Below are positions 26,242 to 35,218 of a stretch of DNA of 64,000 bases, one piece after another. Origin of the DNA: an uncultured Prevotellaceae bacterium (GTDB lineage Bacteria > Bacteroidota > Bacteroidia > Bacteroidales > Bacteroidaceae); assembly GCA_902789415.1 (NCBI GenBank), contig CADAOD010000018.1, forward strand, positions 1-64,000, given 5' to 3'. How positions within the stretch are numbered: position 1 is the first letter of the stretch; each line of letters starts with the position of its first letter. The notes below the pieces were generated by a model. That model was not told where the DNA came from. It did not search any database and saw only the letters and a program-made list of their open reading frames with translations. Both the position numbers and the translations under genes were made by a program.

Positions 26242-26309
26242 CCTACATGCCTACATAAAAACGCCCAAAAACACAGTTGTTTTGAGCAATTTTATGTAGG
26301 CATGTAGGC
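26241..26309. terminator. Perfect 20-bp hairpin at the lipoprotein stop codon
   Basis: GCCTACATGCCTACATAAAA (26241-26260) pairs perfectly with 26290-26309 across a 29-nt loop, and the loop holds an AAAACA/TGTTTT pairing. It is the short form of the palindromic element at 24208-24706. It lies between convergent genes and could act as a terminator or mRNA 3' stabiliser, but no T run follows directly. Confidence 0.6.
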
Positions 26310-26532
26310 AATATGCGAATATTTTCGTATTTATTTGAATGCGGCTGGAATATGGTCGCAAAAGTAGAAGCCGCCATAGTGAAGCTTTAGTGGGACGACT
26401 GTAGTCTTTGCTTATAAGTACTGGTGCTGGTATTAATTATCTGAAAGTCTTTACATATTCTCTCCTTCTTTATATAGGTATGGTATAGGTTTCTCTATAT
26501 AGTCATTAAACATCCTAATCTCTCTGTCATCT
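26258..26532. repeat. Direct repeat, copy 2
   Basis: 275 bp matching 24652-24916 (see copy 1). It covers the right arm of the hairpin, the intergenic segment with GCGGCTGGAATATGGTCGCA, and the 3' end of the minus-strand lipoprotein gene. The repeat stops at 26532 inside that gene. Confidence 0.9.
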
Positions 26533-27449
26533 TTGAACAGGAATCCGCCTTTGTTTTTGATGACTTTGGTGTAGATATACCAGGTGCCCTCAGAGTGCCA
26601 AGCTCCCCAAAAGTCAGACTGGGTTGTTTCAATATTATTATTCCTGATACAAAGGTCAAGCATCTGGTGGATTTGTTCTCTGCTCATCTGGTTGATTACG
26701 GCATCTTGTGCAAGCATGATTTTGAAAATCATGGATAGTAATGTATATTCACCTCTGACTAAATCCTCTTGGCTTTTCATCATTTCTGTTTTCTGCCAGT
26801 TCACGTCGAGAAACAAAAGGAATGGTTCTGCCAAATCGTTGCGGCTCATCAGTTCCTGAAGACCGTTAAACTCATTGTAAATATACTTAAATCCTGATTG
26901 GTAATCATCGAAGGCATAGAAATCTGTGGCATATGGAAAATCAAGACAAACCTTGATGAGGTCTTCTGTTCGCATAATTCCAAGCAGATTTTCAGATAAT
27001 TGTAGCTTTTCCACTCTTTCTTTTGAGGTTAGACTCTTCCATTCTTCAGTTCCTGCTTTTATGGGGTAAGAATAAATATGCGTACATGTCCAAGGGATAC
27101 CAGCTGACAAAGTCGCATCAAGTGCCTGCTGCGTCGTAGGGGATTGAAGGTTGCCGTTCGTATCGTAAAGTTCGCATGTTGTATGAGTTCTGTTGGGATA
27201 TTCTAAAATATAGTGTCCGCCATTTTTGTCGCTAAAATAAACATTTAGGTATGGATTGTTTGCAATCTTCTCTTGCAGCCATACGGGTTGTTGAGTGTCG
27301 TCTTTAGCCATATAAAAAGCCTTTTGAAGAAGTGTTGATGGTATGATTGTCTCAATACCTTTCACGTCTTCATTGCTATCGTTACAGCTGCTTATGCCCA
27401 GAACCAGCATTAATGCGGAGCATATCCATAGGCAACTATATTTCTTCAT
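26451..27449 (-). CDS. Lipoprotein of unknown function
   Basis: 332 residues from MKKYSCLWICSALMLVLGIS, with lipobox ISSC followed by NDSNED, so a lipid-anchored envelope protein. The mature region contains YMAKDDTQQPVWLQEKIANN, YILEYPNRTHTTCELYDTNG and many aromatic residues, with no catalytic motif I recognise. Its last 82 bp lie inside direct repeat copy 2, and a truncated paralogue tail survives at 24856-24915. ATG 27449 starts the signal peptide; an in-frame ATG 12 nt upstream is less likely. Function unknown. Confidence 0.7.
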   Translation of the reverse strand: MKKYSCLWICSALMLVLGISSCNDSNEDVKGIETIIPSTLLQKAFYMAKDDTQQPVWLQEKIANNPYLNVYFSDKNGGHYILEYPNRTHTTCELYDTNGNLQSPTTQQALDATLSAGIPWTCTHIYSYPIKAGTEEWKSLTSKERVEKLQLSENLLGIMRTEDLIKVCLDFPYATDFYAFDDYQSGFKYIYNEFNGLQELMSRNDLAEPFLLFLDVNWQKTEMMKSQEDLVRGEYTLLSMIFKIMLAQDAVINQMSREQIHQMLDLCIRNNNIETTQSDFWGAWHSEGTWYIYTKVIKNKGGFLFKDDREIRMFNDYIEKPIPYLYKEGENM

Positions 27450-27489
27450 AATTATAGGCATTTTGAACTTTTTCTACTTTATATAAATG

Positions 27490-27497
27490 CAAAAGTA
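27490..27497 (-). promoter_or_regulatory. Candidate promoter of the 26451-27449 lipoprotein gene
   Basis: TACTTTTG on the minus strand (27497-27490), 40 nt before the start codon. No -33 match at the expected distance. Confidence 0.4.
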
Positions 27498-27572
27498 AGG
27501 AAATCTTGTTTGACGGAAGAATTATTTAACAAACTTTTTAAAAACGTTGATTTTTCCCTCGTATTTAATTCG

Positions 27573-27580
27573 TATCTTTG
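27573..27580 (+). promoter_or_regulatory. Promoter of the GH97-GH2-GH3 operon
   Basis: TATCTTTG at 27573-27580, with TTG at 27547-27549 (23-nt spacer, slightly long). The leader would be about 25 nt to ATG 27612. Confidence 0.55.
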
Positions 27581-27611
27581 CAACCAAAATATCAATATTT
27601 TCTAACGAACT

Positions 27612-29549
27612 ATGATCAGAAATGTTTTTTTGGTAGCCGCTTTGTTGGCTACAAGTCTCTGCGGGGCAGAGGAGGTAAAGGTGAAATCACCAAGTGGAAA
27701 TCTTGAAGTTACTGTGAACGATGAGGGTGGCAAGGCTACCTATCACGTATCGCTCGACGGTAAGCAGATGGTTACAAAATCAAACTTAGGCCTTAACACC
27801 AGCATTGGTGATTTAACCCAGGGCTTGAAGATTGTGGATAGCAAGACCGAAGCTGTTGCAAAGCAGTATGATATCCGTACCGTTAAGGCTTCGCACATTG
27901 ATTACAAAGCCAACAAACTTACACTTACACTCGAGAACGAACAGAAGTTGCAGATGACCGTTACCTTTATGGTGGCAGATAACGATGTGGCTTTTAAGTA
28001 TGGTATTGCTAAAGCTCCACGTGGCATGCAGCGCGCGCTGGTTTTTGGCGAGGCTACCAGCTTTAACTTCCCTGATGGCACCACCACGTTTATCACACCC
28101 CAGATTGGTCCTAACACTGGTTGGGCAAATACCAAACCCAGCTACGAAGAGGGTTACAGCGTTGATGGCCAGCTGAACGAGAAGTCGCACTACGGTCGCG
28201 GCTACACCTTCCCTTGTCTGTTCCACCTGCAGGATGGTTGGGCATTGGTAAGTGAGACGGGTACCACCGGCGCTTATTGCGGTACACATATTTCTGATTA
28301 TCAGCCAGGTACAGGCTATACCATCGCATTCCCCGATAAGGGCGAGAATGGTGGTTTTGGTTCGGAGTTTGTAGCGCTGTCGTTGCCTGCCGAAACTCCT
28401 TGGCGTACCATTACCGTAGGCTCAACCCTGAAGCCTATCGTTGAAACAACCGTAAGCTACGATGTGGTTGATCCGCTTTACGAGCCTGCTTACGATTACA
28501 AGGCAGGTCGCTATACTTGGAGTTGGCTTATCTGGCAGGATAGTGCCACCAACTATGATGATCAGGTGAAACTGATCGACCTTGCTTCTACCATGGGCTA
28601 CGAGTACTGTCTGGTTGATGCCCTTTGGGATACTCAGATAGGCCGCGATCGTATGGTTGAACTTTCGAAATATGCTCAGAGCAAGGGCGTATCGCTGATG
28701 CTTTGGTATAACTCAAACGGCTACTGGAACGATGCCCCTCAGGGCCCACGTAACTGTCTGAATACCTCGTTGGCACGTAACCGCGAGTTTAAGTGGCTGC
28801 AGCAGATTGGCGTGAAGGGCATCAAGGTTGATTTCTTTGGTGGCGACAAGCAGGAAACCCTGCAGCTTTACGAGGATATCATGGTTGATGCCAACCGTTA
28901 CGGCATTCAGGTTATCTTCCATGGTTGCACCCTGCCTCGCGGTTGGGAGCGTATGTTCCCCAACTATGTTGCTTCTGAGGCTGTGCTGGCCAGCGAGAAC
29001 GTGTTCTTTGGCGAGGGCGCTGCCATCCACGAGGCTTTCGACCTCACTTTGCATCCTTTCTGCCGCAATGCTGTGGCCTCGATCGACTGGGGGGGCGTGA
29101 TTATGAACAAGTATCTGAGTCGCGACAACAAGAGCCGTCACTCTCGTAAGACTACCGATATCTTCGAGATGGCTTCTGGTATCACTAACCAGACTTCTAT
29201 CCAGTGTGTGGCCATGTATCCTAACAACTTGCAGGAGTTGCCACAGTTCGAACTAGATTTCCTGAAGGGCCTGCCCACTACTTGGGATGAGACCCGTTTC
29301 ATAGCTGGCTATCCTGGTAAGTATGTGGTACTGGCCCGTCGCCATGGTGCCGATTGGTATATCGCAGGTTTGAATGCCCAGAAGGAGCCACTCAAGCTCA
29401 CACTCGATCTTTCGATGTTGACTGGTAAGACACCAACTGTCTATGTTGATAACCAGAAAGGCGAGCCTACGATGGGTACTCTGAAGGTTGATAAGAAGGG
29501 CAAGGCCAAGGTAACTATCCAGCCCAATGGAGGAATAATTATCAAATAA
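27612..29549 (+). CDS. GH97 glycoside hydrolase, retaining alpha-galactosidase-like
   Basis: 645 residues with a signal peptide (MIRNVFLVAALLATSLCGAE). The N-terminal beta-sandwich opens VKSPSGNLEVTVNDEGG, the TIM barrel holds the active site, and a C-terminal beta domain follows. GH97 splits into inverting (SusB-like) and retaining types. Here GIKVDFF places D407 at the retaining nucleophile position, and E462 (VLASENVF) lies 55 residues later. That is the spacing I recall for the nucleophile and acid/base of the characterised Bacteroides alpha-galactosidase. Substrate is therefore probably alpha-galactosides rather than starch. First gene of a three-gene operon. Confidence 0.88.
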   Translation: MIRNVFLVAALLATSLCGAEEVKVKSPSGNLEVTVNDEGGKATYHVSLDGKQMVTKSNLGLNTSIGDLTQGLKIVDSKTEAVAKQYDIRTVKASHIDYKANKLTLTLENEQKLQMTVTFMVADNDVAFKYGIAKAPRGMQRALVFGEATSFNFPDGTTTFITPQIGPNTGWANTKPSYEEGYSVDGQLNEKSHYGRGYTFPCLFHLQDGWALVSETGTTGAYCGTHISDYQPGTGYTIAFPDKGENGGFGSEFVALSLPAETPWRTITVGSTLKPIVETTVSYDVVDPLYEPAYDYKAGRYTWSWLIWQDSATNYDDQVKLIDLASTMGYEYCLVDALWDTQIGRDRMVELSKYAQSKGVSLMLWYNSNGYWNDAPQGPRNCLNTSLARNREFKWLQQIGVKGIKVDFFGGDKQETLQLYEDIMVDANRYGIQVIFHGCTLPRGWERMFPNYVASEAVLASENVFFGEGAAIHEAFDLTLHPFCRNAVASIDWGGVIMNKYLSRDNKSRHSRKTTDIFEMASGITNQTSIQCVAMYPNNLQELPQFELDFLKGLPTTWDETRFIAGYPGKYVVLARRHGADWYIAGLNAQKEPLKLTLDLSMLTGKTPTVYVDNQKGEPTMGTLKVDKKGKAKVTIQPNGGIIIK

Positions 29550-29557
29550 TAACTGAT

Positions 29558-31372
29558 ATGAGAAAATTTCTAACTACTATGTTGCTGGCTGCGAGCGGTG
29601 TGCTCGCAGCTTCAGCCGCTAATCAGGCGCTACCTTTAATCCAGAATGTTAATGCCTATGAGGATTGTTTGCTCAATGGCGACTGGAACTACATTGTTGA
29701 TGTGCAGGAAGAGGGCTATTACGATTATCGTATGAATCCTATGCGCAATGGCTTCTTTATCAATGCCAAGCCCCAGAAGCCTGAGGATTTGATTGAGTAC
29801 GACTTTGATAAGTCGCCTACCATGAAGATTCCTTCTGACTGGAATACACAAGACGAAAAACTGTTCTTCTACGAGGGAACAGTTTGGTTTAAGAAAAGTT
29901 TCCAGGCTGTGCCTATGACCGAATGCCGCACCTTGCTTTATTTTGGCGCTGTAAACTACGATTGCCATGTGTGGGTAAATGGTAAGAAGGCTGGTCACCA
30001 CGTGGGTGGCTTTACCCCATTTAACTATGATATCAGCGACTTGCTGAAGAAAGGCGAGAACACCATTATCGTAAAGGTAGATAACAAACGTCATGCCGAG
30101 GATGTGCCCACACAGATTTTCGACTGGTGGAACTATGGTGGCATTACTCGTGATGTTAAGCTGGTAAAGGTACCATTGGTTTATATGCAGGATTACAACC
30201 TGCAGCTCTCAAAGGCAGCTGATAAGGCCAAGGTGAGAGAGATTACTTTCTCTGCTCAGTTAAGCGCCAACGAGGCTAGTCATAAGGTGGTTGTTAATAT
30301 CCCCGAGCTGAAGTTGGAAAAGCAGTTTACCACCGATGCCAGGGGACAGGTACATGGCATCTTGAAGGTGGCTGCCAAGAAACTGCAGCTTTGGAGCCCT
30401 GAGAATCCAAAGCTCTATCGTGTAGATCTTACGGTGGATAATTCAACCATTTCAGATGAGATTGGTTTCCGTACCATCGAGACACGTGGAAAGCAGATTC
30501 TGCTTAACGGCAAGCCTATCTTCCTGAAGGGTATCTCTATCCATAATGAGAAACCGAATGGTGGTGGACGAGCCAACAGCGTTGAGGATGCTCACACATT
30601 ACTTTCGTGGGCTAAGGAGTTGGGTTGTAACTTTGTGCGTCTGGCCCACTATCCTCACCATGAGGAGATGGTGCGCGAGGCTGAGCGTATGGGTATTCTG
30701 GTATGGAGCGAGATTCCTGTTTACTGGACTATCGCCTGGACTAATCCCAATACCTTTGCCAATGCCAAGCAGCAGCTTACTGATATGATTGCCCGCAACC
30801 ATAATCGAGCTAATGTGATTATCTGGAGTATCGCCAACGAAACCCCACACTCTGCCGAGCGTGATCAGTTCTTAGGTGGTCTGGCCAAATATGCCCGTAC
30901 ACTCGATAACACCCGCCTTATTTCGATGGCGATGGAGGTAACAGGTGCGTCGAACTATGTGAACCGTTTGAACGACAACATGAATGAGTATGTAGATGTT
31001 GTAAGCTTTAACCAGTATATCGGTTGGTATCGCGATGTAAACGATGCACCTAAGATGAAGTGGGAGATTCCTTATAATAAACCTGTGATTATCAGCGAGT
31101 TTGGTGGTGGCGCCCGTTATGGCTATCATGGCGCTAAGAATCAACGCTGGACTGAGGAGTTCCAGGAGAATCTCTATAAGGAGAACACCGCTATGCTCGA
31201 TAAGATTGAGGGCTTGGCAGGTACCACACCTTGGATTCTGAAGGACTTCCGTTCGCCTCGTCGTGTACTGCCTGGTGTGCAGGACTACTACAACCGTAAA
31301 GGCTTGGTAAGCGATAAGGGCGAGAAGAAACTGGCCTTCTACGTGCTGAAGAAATGGTACGAGACTAAATAA
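29558..31372 (+). CDS. GH2 glycoside hydrolase, probable beta-glucuronidase
   Basis: 604 residues with signal peptide MRKFLTTMLLAASGVLAASA. The domains are a jelly roll (YEGTVWFKKSFQAV, NYGGITRDVKLV), an Ig-like domain, and a TIM barrel with acid/base E428 (IIWSIANETPHS) and nucleophile E514 (VIISEFGGGARYGYHG). Near the C-terminus YYNRKGLVSD gives N579-x-K581-G, the NxKG carboxylate-binding motif that marks beta-glucuronidases among GH2 enzymes. The active-site loop 1 insertion of E. coli GUS is absent. Secreted, 8 nt after the GH97 gene. Galacturonate rather than glucuronate as substrate is possible. Confidence 0.87.
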   Translation: MRKFLTTMLLAASGVLAASAANQALPLIQNVNAYEDCLLNGDWNYIVDVQEEGYYDYRMNPMRNGFFINAKPQKPEDLIEYDFDKSPTMKIPSDWNTQDEKLFFYEGTVWFKKSFQAVPMTECRTLLYFGAVNYDCHVWVNGKKAGHHVGGFTPFNYDISDLLKKGENTIIVKVDNKRHAEDVPTQIFDWWNYGGITRDVKLVKVPLVYMQDYNLQLSKAADKAKVREITFSAQLSANEASHKVVVNIPELKLEKQFTTDARGQVHGILKVAAKKLQLWSPENPKLYRVDLTVDNSTISDEIGFRTIETRGKQILLNGKPIFLKGISIHNEKPNGGGRANSVEDAHTLLSWAKELGCNFVRLAHYPHHEEMVREAERMGILVWSEIPVYWTIAWTNPNTFANAKQQLTDMIARNHNRANVIIWSIANETPHSAERDQFLGGLAKYARTLDNTRLISMAMEVTGASNYVNRLNDNMNEYVDVVSFNQYIGWYRDVNDAPKMKWEIPYNKPVIISEFGGGARYGYHGAKNQRWTEEFQENLYKENTAMLDKIEGLAGTTPWILKDFRSPRRVLPGVQDYYNRKGLVSDKGEKKLAFYVLKKWYETK

Positions 31373-31393
31373 TAATATATAAGGTATATTCTG

Positions 31394-33742
31394 ATGAAGA
31401 AAGAACTTAAGACTATTGGCAGTTGGGCCATGATGGCACTTACTGCACTCATTACAAGTTGTAACACAGCAACCGACATGGAACAGAAAATTGATGAACT
31501 CTACCAAAAGATGCCTCAGGAGGAGCGCATCGCCCAGTTGAAGAGTATGTATATGGACGAACTCTTTGATGCTGATGGCAAGTTGGATACAGCCAAGTGT
31601 AAGGAACTGATTCCTTATGGTATTGGTCATTTCTCACAGTTCTGCATGCAGCAGCCGCGCGATCCAAACGAATTGCGCGATCGTGCTGTGGCCATTCAGG
31701 ATTGGCTGATGCACAATACACCCAACGGCATCCCAGCCCTCTTGCACGAAGAGGTGCTCTCGGGTATCAATACCTTAGGTTCTACCATCTATCCCCAACA
31801 GATTGGTCAGGCTGGTTCGTTCAACCCCGAGTTAGCAGAACTGAAGACACGTCAGACCAGTACGCAGCTGCGTAAGATGGGTGGTATCTTTGCCCTGTCG
31901 CCAATGGTGGATGTATGTCGCACCCCCAGCTTTAATCGCTTGGAGGAGTCGTATGGCGAGGATGGCTACCTGTCGGCTGTGATGGGTACCGCTTTTGTAA
32001 ACGGCTTGCAGCAGGGCGACTTGAAGAAAGGTGTTGGCGCCTGCTCTAAGCACTACTTAGGTTATGGCGGTGGCGGCGATGCCGACGAGAAGGAGATGAT
32101 GGAAGAGATTCTGTTGCCTCACGAGACCATGATACGTTTGGCTGGTAGCGTAGCTGTAATGCCTGGCTATCACGAAGTGCATGGTACGAAGTGTGTGGCC
32201 AACAGCGAGATACTGCAGGACATCTTGCGCGGTTATGTTGGTTTTGATGGTATGGTGGTGAGCGATTATACTGCTATCGACCAGATTCCGAATATCGACA
32301 GCGCAGTAGAAAAAGCCGCCGCTGCCATCAATGGTGGTAACGATGTGGATTTCCCCTTTGGTGCCAACTATCAGCTCCTGCAGGAGGCTATCGACAAAGG
32401 GCTGGTGAAGCCCGAGGTGCTTGAGCGTGCCGTGAAGAATGTGCTGCGTGCAAAGTTCCGTATGGGACTGTTCGATAAGGATGCTTACCTCTACTCGAAA
32501 GAGGATATCAAACTTGATTCCCCCGAGGAGCGCCAGACGGCCTACGATATCGCTGCCCAGAGCGTGGTGCTGTTGGAGAACAATGGTGTGCTGCCTCTCA
32601 AGGATGTGAAGAATGTGCTCCTTACTGGTCCTAATGCCAACTCTATCTGGGCCATGTGTGGCGACTATACCTATCCCGCCATGTCGTACTTCTGGAAGAA
32701 GGTCGACTATAAGTCGGAGAATCCCCATATCGTAAAACTGCTCGAGGGTATGCAGAACCACAAGCCCGAGGGTGTGAATGTGATGTACTCACGTGGTTGC
32801 GATTGGACAGAGGAGATTGAGACTAAATATGGTGAGCTGGGCGATGCTCGTGCTTGGGAGTACGAGTTGCTGCACCGCAAGGTAGATGCAGGCGAAAAGG
32901 CTGATAAGGCCGAAGCCCTGCAGATGGCTAAAGATGCCGATGTGATTATTGCCGCCGTGGGCGAGAACGTGATGCTTTGTGGCGAGAACCGCGATCGTCA
33001 GGGGCTGCGCTTGCCTGGTAAACAGGAGCAGTTTGTTGAGGAACTCATCCAGACAGGCAAACCTGTGGTATTGGTGATGTTTGGCGGTAGAGCTCAGGTT
33101 ATCTCAGGCTTAGCCGAGAAATGTGCGGCTATCATTCAGGCCTGGTATCCTGGCGAGGAGGGTGGTAACGCTCTTGCTGATATCCTGTATGGTAAGGTAT
33201 CGCCATCGGCTAAGCTGTCTGTTAGCTATCCTAACGTAGAGATTAATGAGCCCATCTGCTATAACTACACAGCAGAGAAGGATGCACGTGTTGCATGGCC
33301 CTTCGGTTACGGCCTGAGTTATACCACCTTCGAGTATGCTAACTTGGAGGCTACTCCCGAGGTTACTACCAACGACGAGAGCTTTAACCTAACCTTCGAT
33401 GTAAAGAACACGGGTAAGGTAGCTGCCGATGAAGTAGCGCAGATTTATCTCTCGCCTGCCGATAAGAGTCAGCACATTCGTCCTATCCAGCTGCAGGGCT
33501 TTGCCCGTGTATCGCTGAAGCCCGGTGAGAGTAAGAAAATAAGCGTTAAGATGTATACTGAGCAGTTAGGTTATTATACCCATGATGGTCAGCGCCAATG
33601 GAACATCCAACCAGGAAAGTATATTATTAAGGTAGGCGCATCATCGCAGGATATCAAGCTGCAGCAGGAGATTAACGTAAGTGGCGATATGGTTAAAAAG
33701 CCTCTGAGAAAGTACTATTTTTCGGAGGCTAAACAGATTTAA
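31394..33742 (+). CDS. GH3 glycoside hydrolase, beta-glucosidase/beta-xylosidase type lipoprotein
   Basis: 782 residues. The N-terminal signal ends ITSC (about residue 23), so it is a predicted lipoprotein. The (beta/alpha)8 domain has GACSKHYLGYGGGGDADEKE and the nucleophile D291 in GMVVSDYTAI. The alpha/beta sandwich has GENVMLCGENRDRQGLRLPG, and a fibronectin type III-like domain (FDVKNTGKVAADEVAQIYLS) ends the protein. All three GH3 domains are intact. Third gene of the operon, 21 nt after the GH2 gene. The sugar specificity is not readable from sequence. Confidence 0.92.
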   Translation: MKKELKTIGSWAMMALTALITSCNTATDMEQKIDELYQKMPQEERIAQLKSMYMDELFDADGKLDTAKCKELIPYGIGHFSQFCMQQPRDPNELRDRAVAIQDWLMHNTPNGIPALLHEEVLSGINTLGSTIYPQQIGQAGSFNPELAELKTRQTSTQLRKMGGIFALSPMVDVCRTPSFNRLEESYGEDGYLSAVMGTAFVNGLQQGDLKKGVGACSKHYLGYGGGGDADEKEMMEEILLPHETMIRLAGSVAVMPGYHEVHGTKCVANSEILQDILRGYVGFDGMVVSDYTAIDQIPNIDSAVEKAAAAINGGNDVDFPFGANYQLLQEAIDKGLVKPEVLERAVKNVLRAKFRMGLFDKDAYLYSKEDIKLDSPEERQTAYDIAAQSVVLLENNGVLPLKDVKNVLLTGPNANSIWAMCGDYTYPAMSYFWKKVDYKSENPHIVKLLEGMQNHKPEGVNVMYSRGCDWTEEIETKYGELGDARAWEYELLHRKVDAGEKADKAEALQMAKDADVIIAAVGENVMLCGENRDRQGLRLPGKQEQFVEELIQTGKPVVLVMFGGRAQVISGLAEKCAAIIQAWYPGEEGGNALADILYGKVSPSAKLSVSYPNVEINEPICYNYTAEKDARVAWPFGYGLSYTTFEYANLEATPEVTTNDESFNLTFDVKNTGKVAADEVAQIYLSPADKSQHIRPIQLQGFARVSLKPGESKKISVKMYTEQLGYYTHDGQRQWNIQPGKYIIKVGASSQDIKLQQEINVSGDMVKKPLRKYYFSEAKQI

Positions 33743-33787
33743 CCTAATGATAACATTCAAATAACTTAATGCTCGTGCAACTTTTCG

Positions 33788-33795
33788 TACCTTTG
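33788..33795 (+). promoter_or_regulatory. Promoter of the DUF3836-like gene
   Basis: TACCTTTG at 33788-33795, 42 nt before ATG 33838. It separates this gene from the upstream glycosidase operon. Confidence 0.6.
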
Positions 33796-33837
33796 CAACG
33801 TCAAACAGATAAAATAACAATTTAAAACGATAGAGGT

Positions 33838-34257
33838 ATGAAAGCAATCATCACAGCAGCAATGGTTATCAGCATGTGTCTTAGCACTGTCAACTCACAT
33901 GCAGCTGACAAACAGAATGAGACTCAGAAGATAGAGTATCGTTACGCATACGATGAGCAGGGTCGCCTTGCCAACAAGGAGATGTTGAGCTGGGATGAAG
34001 CCACACAGCAGTGGCAGAAGAGCAGCCGCCTGACTTATAAGTACTATAAGAATGGTTACAACGTAGAGGTAAGCGAGTGGAATGCTAACAAGCAGACCTA
34101 CGATATCCCCTCACAGGTAACTCTCTACCGTTCGCAGGCTCCTAACCTTACTTCGGTTAAGATCTACAAGATGAACGAGACCCGCGACAACATGTATCTT
34201 ACCAGTCGTGCGGTAATGATGGAACCTCTGAATGCCAATTTGCTGGCATCTAAGTAA
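33838..34257 (+). CDS. Secreted DUF3836-like protein
   Basis: 139 residues with signal peptide MKAIITAAMVISMCLSTVNS. The mature part (YRYAYDEQGRLANKEMLSWD, WQKSSRLTYKYYKNGYNVEV) has the repeated Y-x-Y-D-x-x-G-R pattern of short beta-hairpins seen in DUF3836 proteins of Bacteroidales; that family link is from memory. It has its own promoter and a strong terminator, so it is monocistronic. Role unknown; the codon use and composition look like its neighbours. Confidence 0.6.
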   Translation: MKAIITAAMVISMCLSTVNSHAADKQNETQKIEYRYAYDEQGRLANKEMLSWDEATQQWQKSSRLTYKYYKNGYNVEVSEWNANKQTYDIPSQVTLYRSQAPNLTSVKIYKMNETRDNMYLTSRAVMMEPLNANLLASK

Positions 34258-34300
34258 ATTCTCTCTCTTTAAATTATAAAAACCCTAAAAAGGGTAATAG

Positions 34301-34335
34301 AATCCGTAATTTGTATACACTTATTACGGATTTTT
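34301..34335 (+). terminator. Rho-independent terminator after the DUF3836-like gene
   Basis: AATCCGTAAT (34301-34310) pairs perfectly with ATTACGGATT (34323-34332) across a 12-nt loop, followed by a T run. A smaller ACCCT/AGGGT hairpin lies just upstream. Confidence 0.85.
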
Positions 34336-34340
34336 CTTTG

Positions 34341-34348
34341 TATCTTTG
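34341..34348 (+). promoter_or_regulatory. Promoter of the DUF3737-malY pair
   Basis: TATCTTTG at 34341-34348, 24 nt before ATG 34373 and directly after the preceding terminator. The -33 element is weak. Confidence 0.6.
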
Positions 34349-34372
34349 CACCCAAATAATATATATAAAGCA

Positions 34373-35218
34373 ATGGAAACGATTAAAGGTCAGGAATTTG
34401 GAGGTGAGAGACCTCTGTTTGCAACCCATGATTTGAGGTTGGAGAATATCGTCATTGTTGACGGTGAGTCTGGTATCAAGCAGTGCCAGAACATGGAATG
34501 TTACGACAGTAAATTTTATGGTAAGTATCCTTGGTGGCATGTTGATGGCGCTAAGATTGAACGTTGCTATTTCGCTCCTGGATCGCGTTCGGCCATCTGG
34601 TATACCAACGATTTGGTGATGAAGGATTGTACGATTGATGGCCCAAAGTTCTTCCGTGAGATGAAGAATGTGGAGCTGGAGAACGTGGTGATTAACGATG
34701 CCGACGAAACCTTCTGGAAGGTGGATGGCTTGAAACTGAAGAACGTGAAACTGCACGAAGGTACCTATCCCTTTATGTTCTCGCAGAATATCTATGTAGA
34801 CGGTCTGGAGAGCGATGCTAAGTACGTGTTCCAATATTGTAAGAATGTTGAGGTGCACAACGCTAACATCGTAACTAAGGATTCGTTCTGGGAGTGCGAG
34901 AATGTGACTATCTACGACTCTACACTGGATGGCGAATACTTGGCTTGGCACTCTAAGAATGTGCGTTTGGTTAACTGTCATTTGGCAGGCGAGCAGCTGT
35001 TGTGCTATGCGCAGAACCTGGTACTTGAGAACTGTACCTTTGATGCAGCTTGCGACCGTGTGTTTGAGTATTCAACTGTTGAGGCTGATATCAAGGGGCA
35101 CATCGAGAATATCAAGAACCCCACCAGCGGCCATATCTATGCCGACAGCGTGGGTTCGGTAACCATCGACGAGAATGTTCGTGACCCACATAACTGCATC
35201 ATAACATCAAAAAAATGA
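34373..35218 (+). CDS. DUF3737 family protein (parallel beta-helix)
   Basis: 281 residues without a signal peptide. Short repeats such as CYDSKFYGKYPWWHVDGAKI, CYFAPGSRSAIWYTNDLVMK and CTFDAACDRVFEYSTVEAD form a right-handed beta-helix like those of pectate lyases, but no catalytic residues are identifiable. The family commonly sits beside a MalY/PatB aminotransferase, as here, where the stop and the next start overlap as ATGA. ATG 34373 was chosen because METIKGQEFGGERPLFA is the usual family start. Biochemical role unknown. Confidence 0.85.
   Translation: METIKGQEFGGERPLFATHDLRLENIVIVDGESGIKQCQNMECYDSKFYGKYPWWHVDGAKIERCYFAPGSRSAIWYTNDLVMKDCTIDGPKFFREMKNVELENVVINDADETFWKVDGLKLKNVKLHEGTYPFMFSQNIYVDGLESDAKYVFQYCKNVEVHNANIVTKDSFWECENVTIYDSTLDGEYLAWHSKNVRLVNCHLAGEQLLCYAQNLVLENCTFDAACDRVFEYSTVEADIKGHIENIKNPTSGHIYADSVGSVTIDENVRDPHNCIITSKK

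Noticed and set aside
28713-29141. 142-codon minus-strand frame opposite the GH97 gene
   Set aside because: Antisense shadow of a well-supported glycosidase with no promoter, motif or plausible start context.
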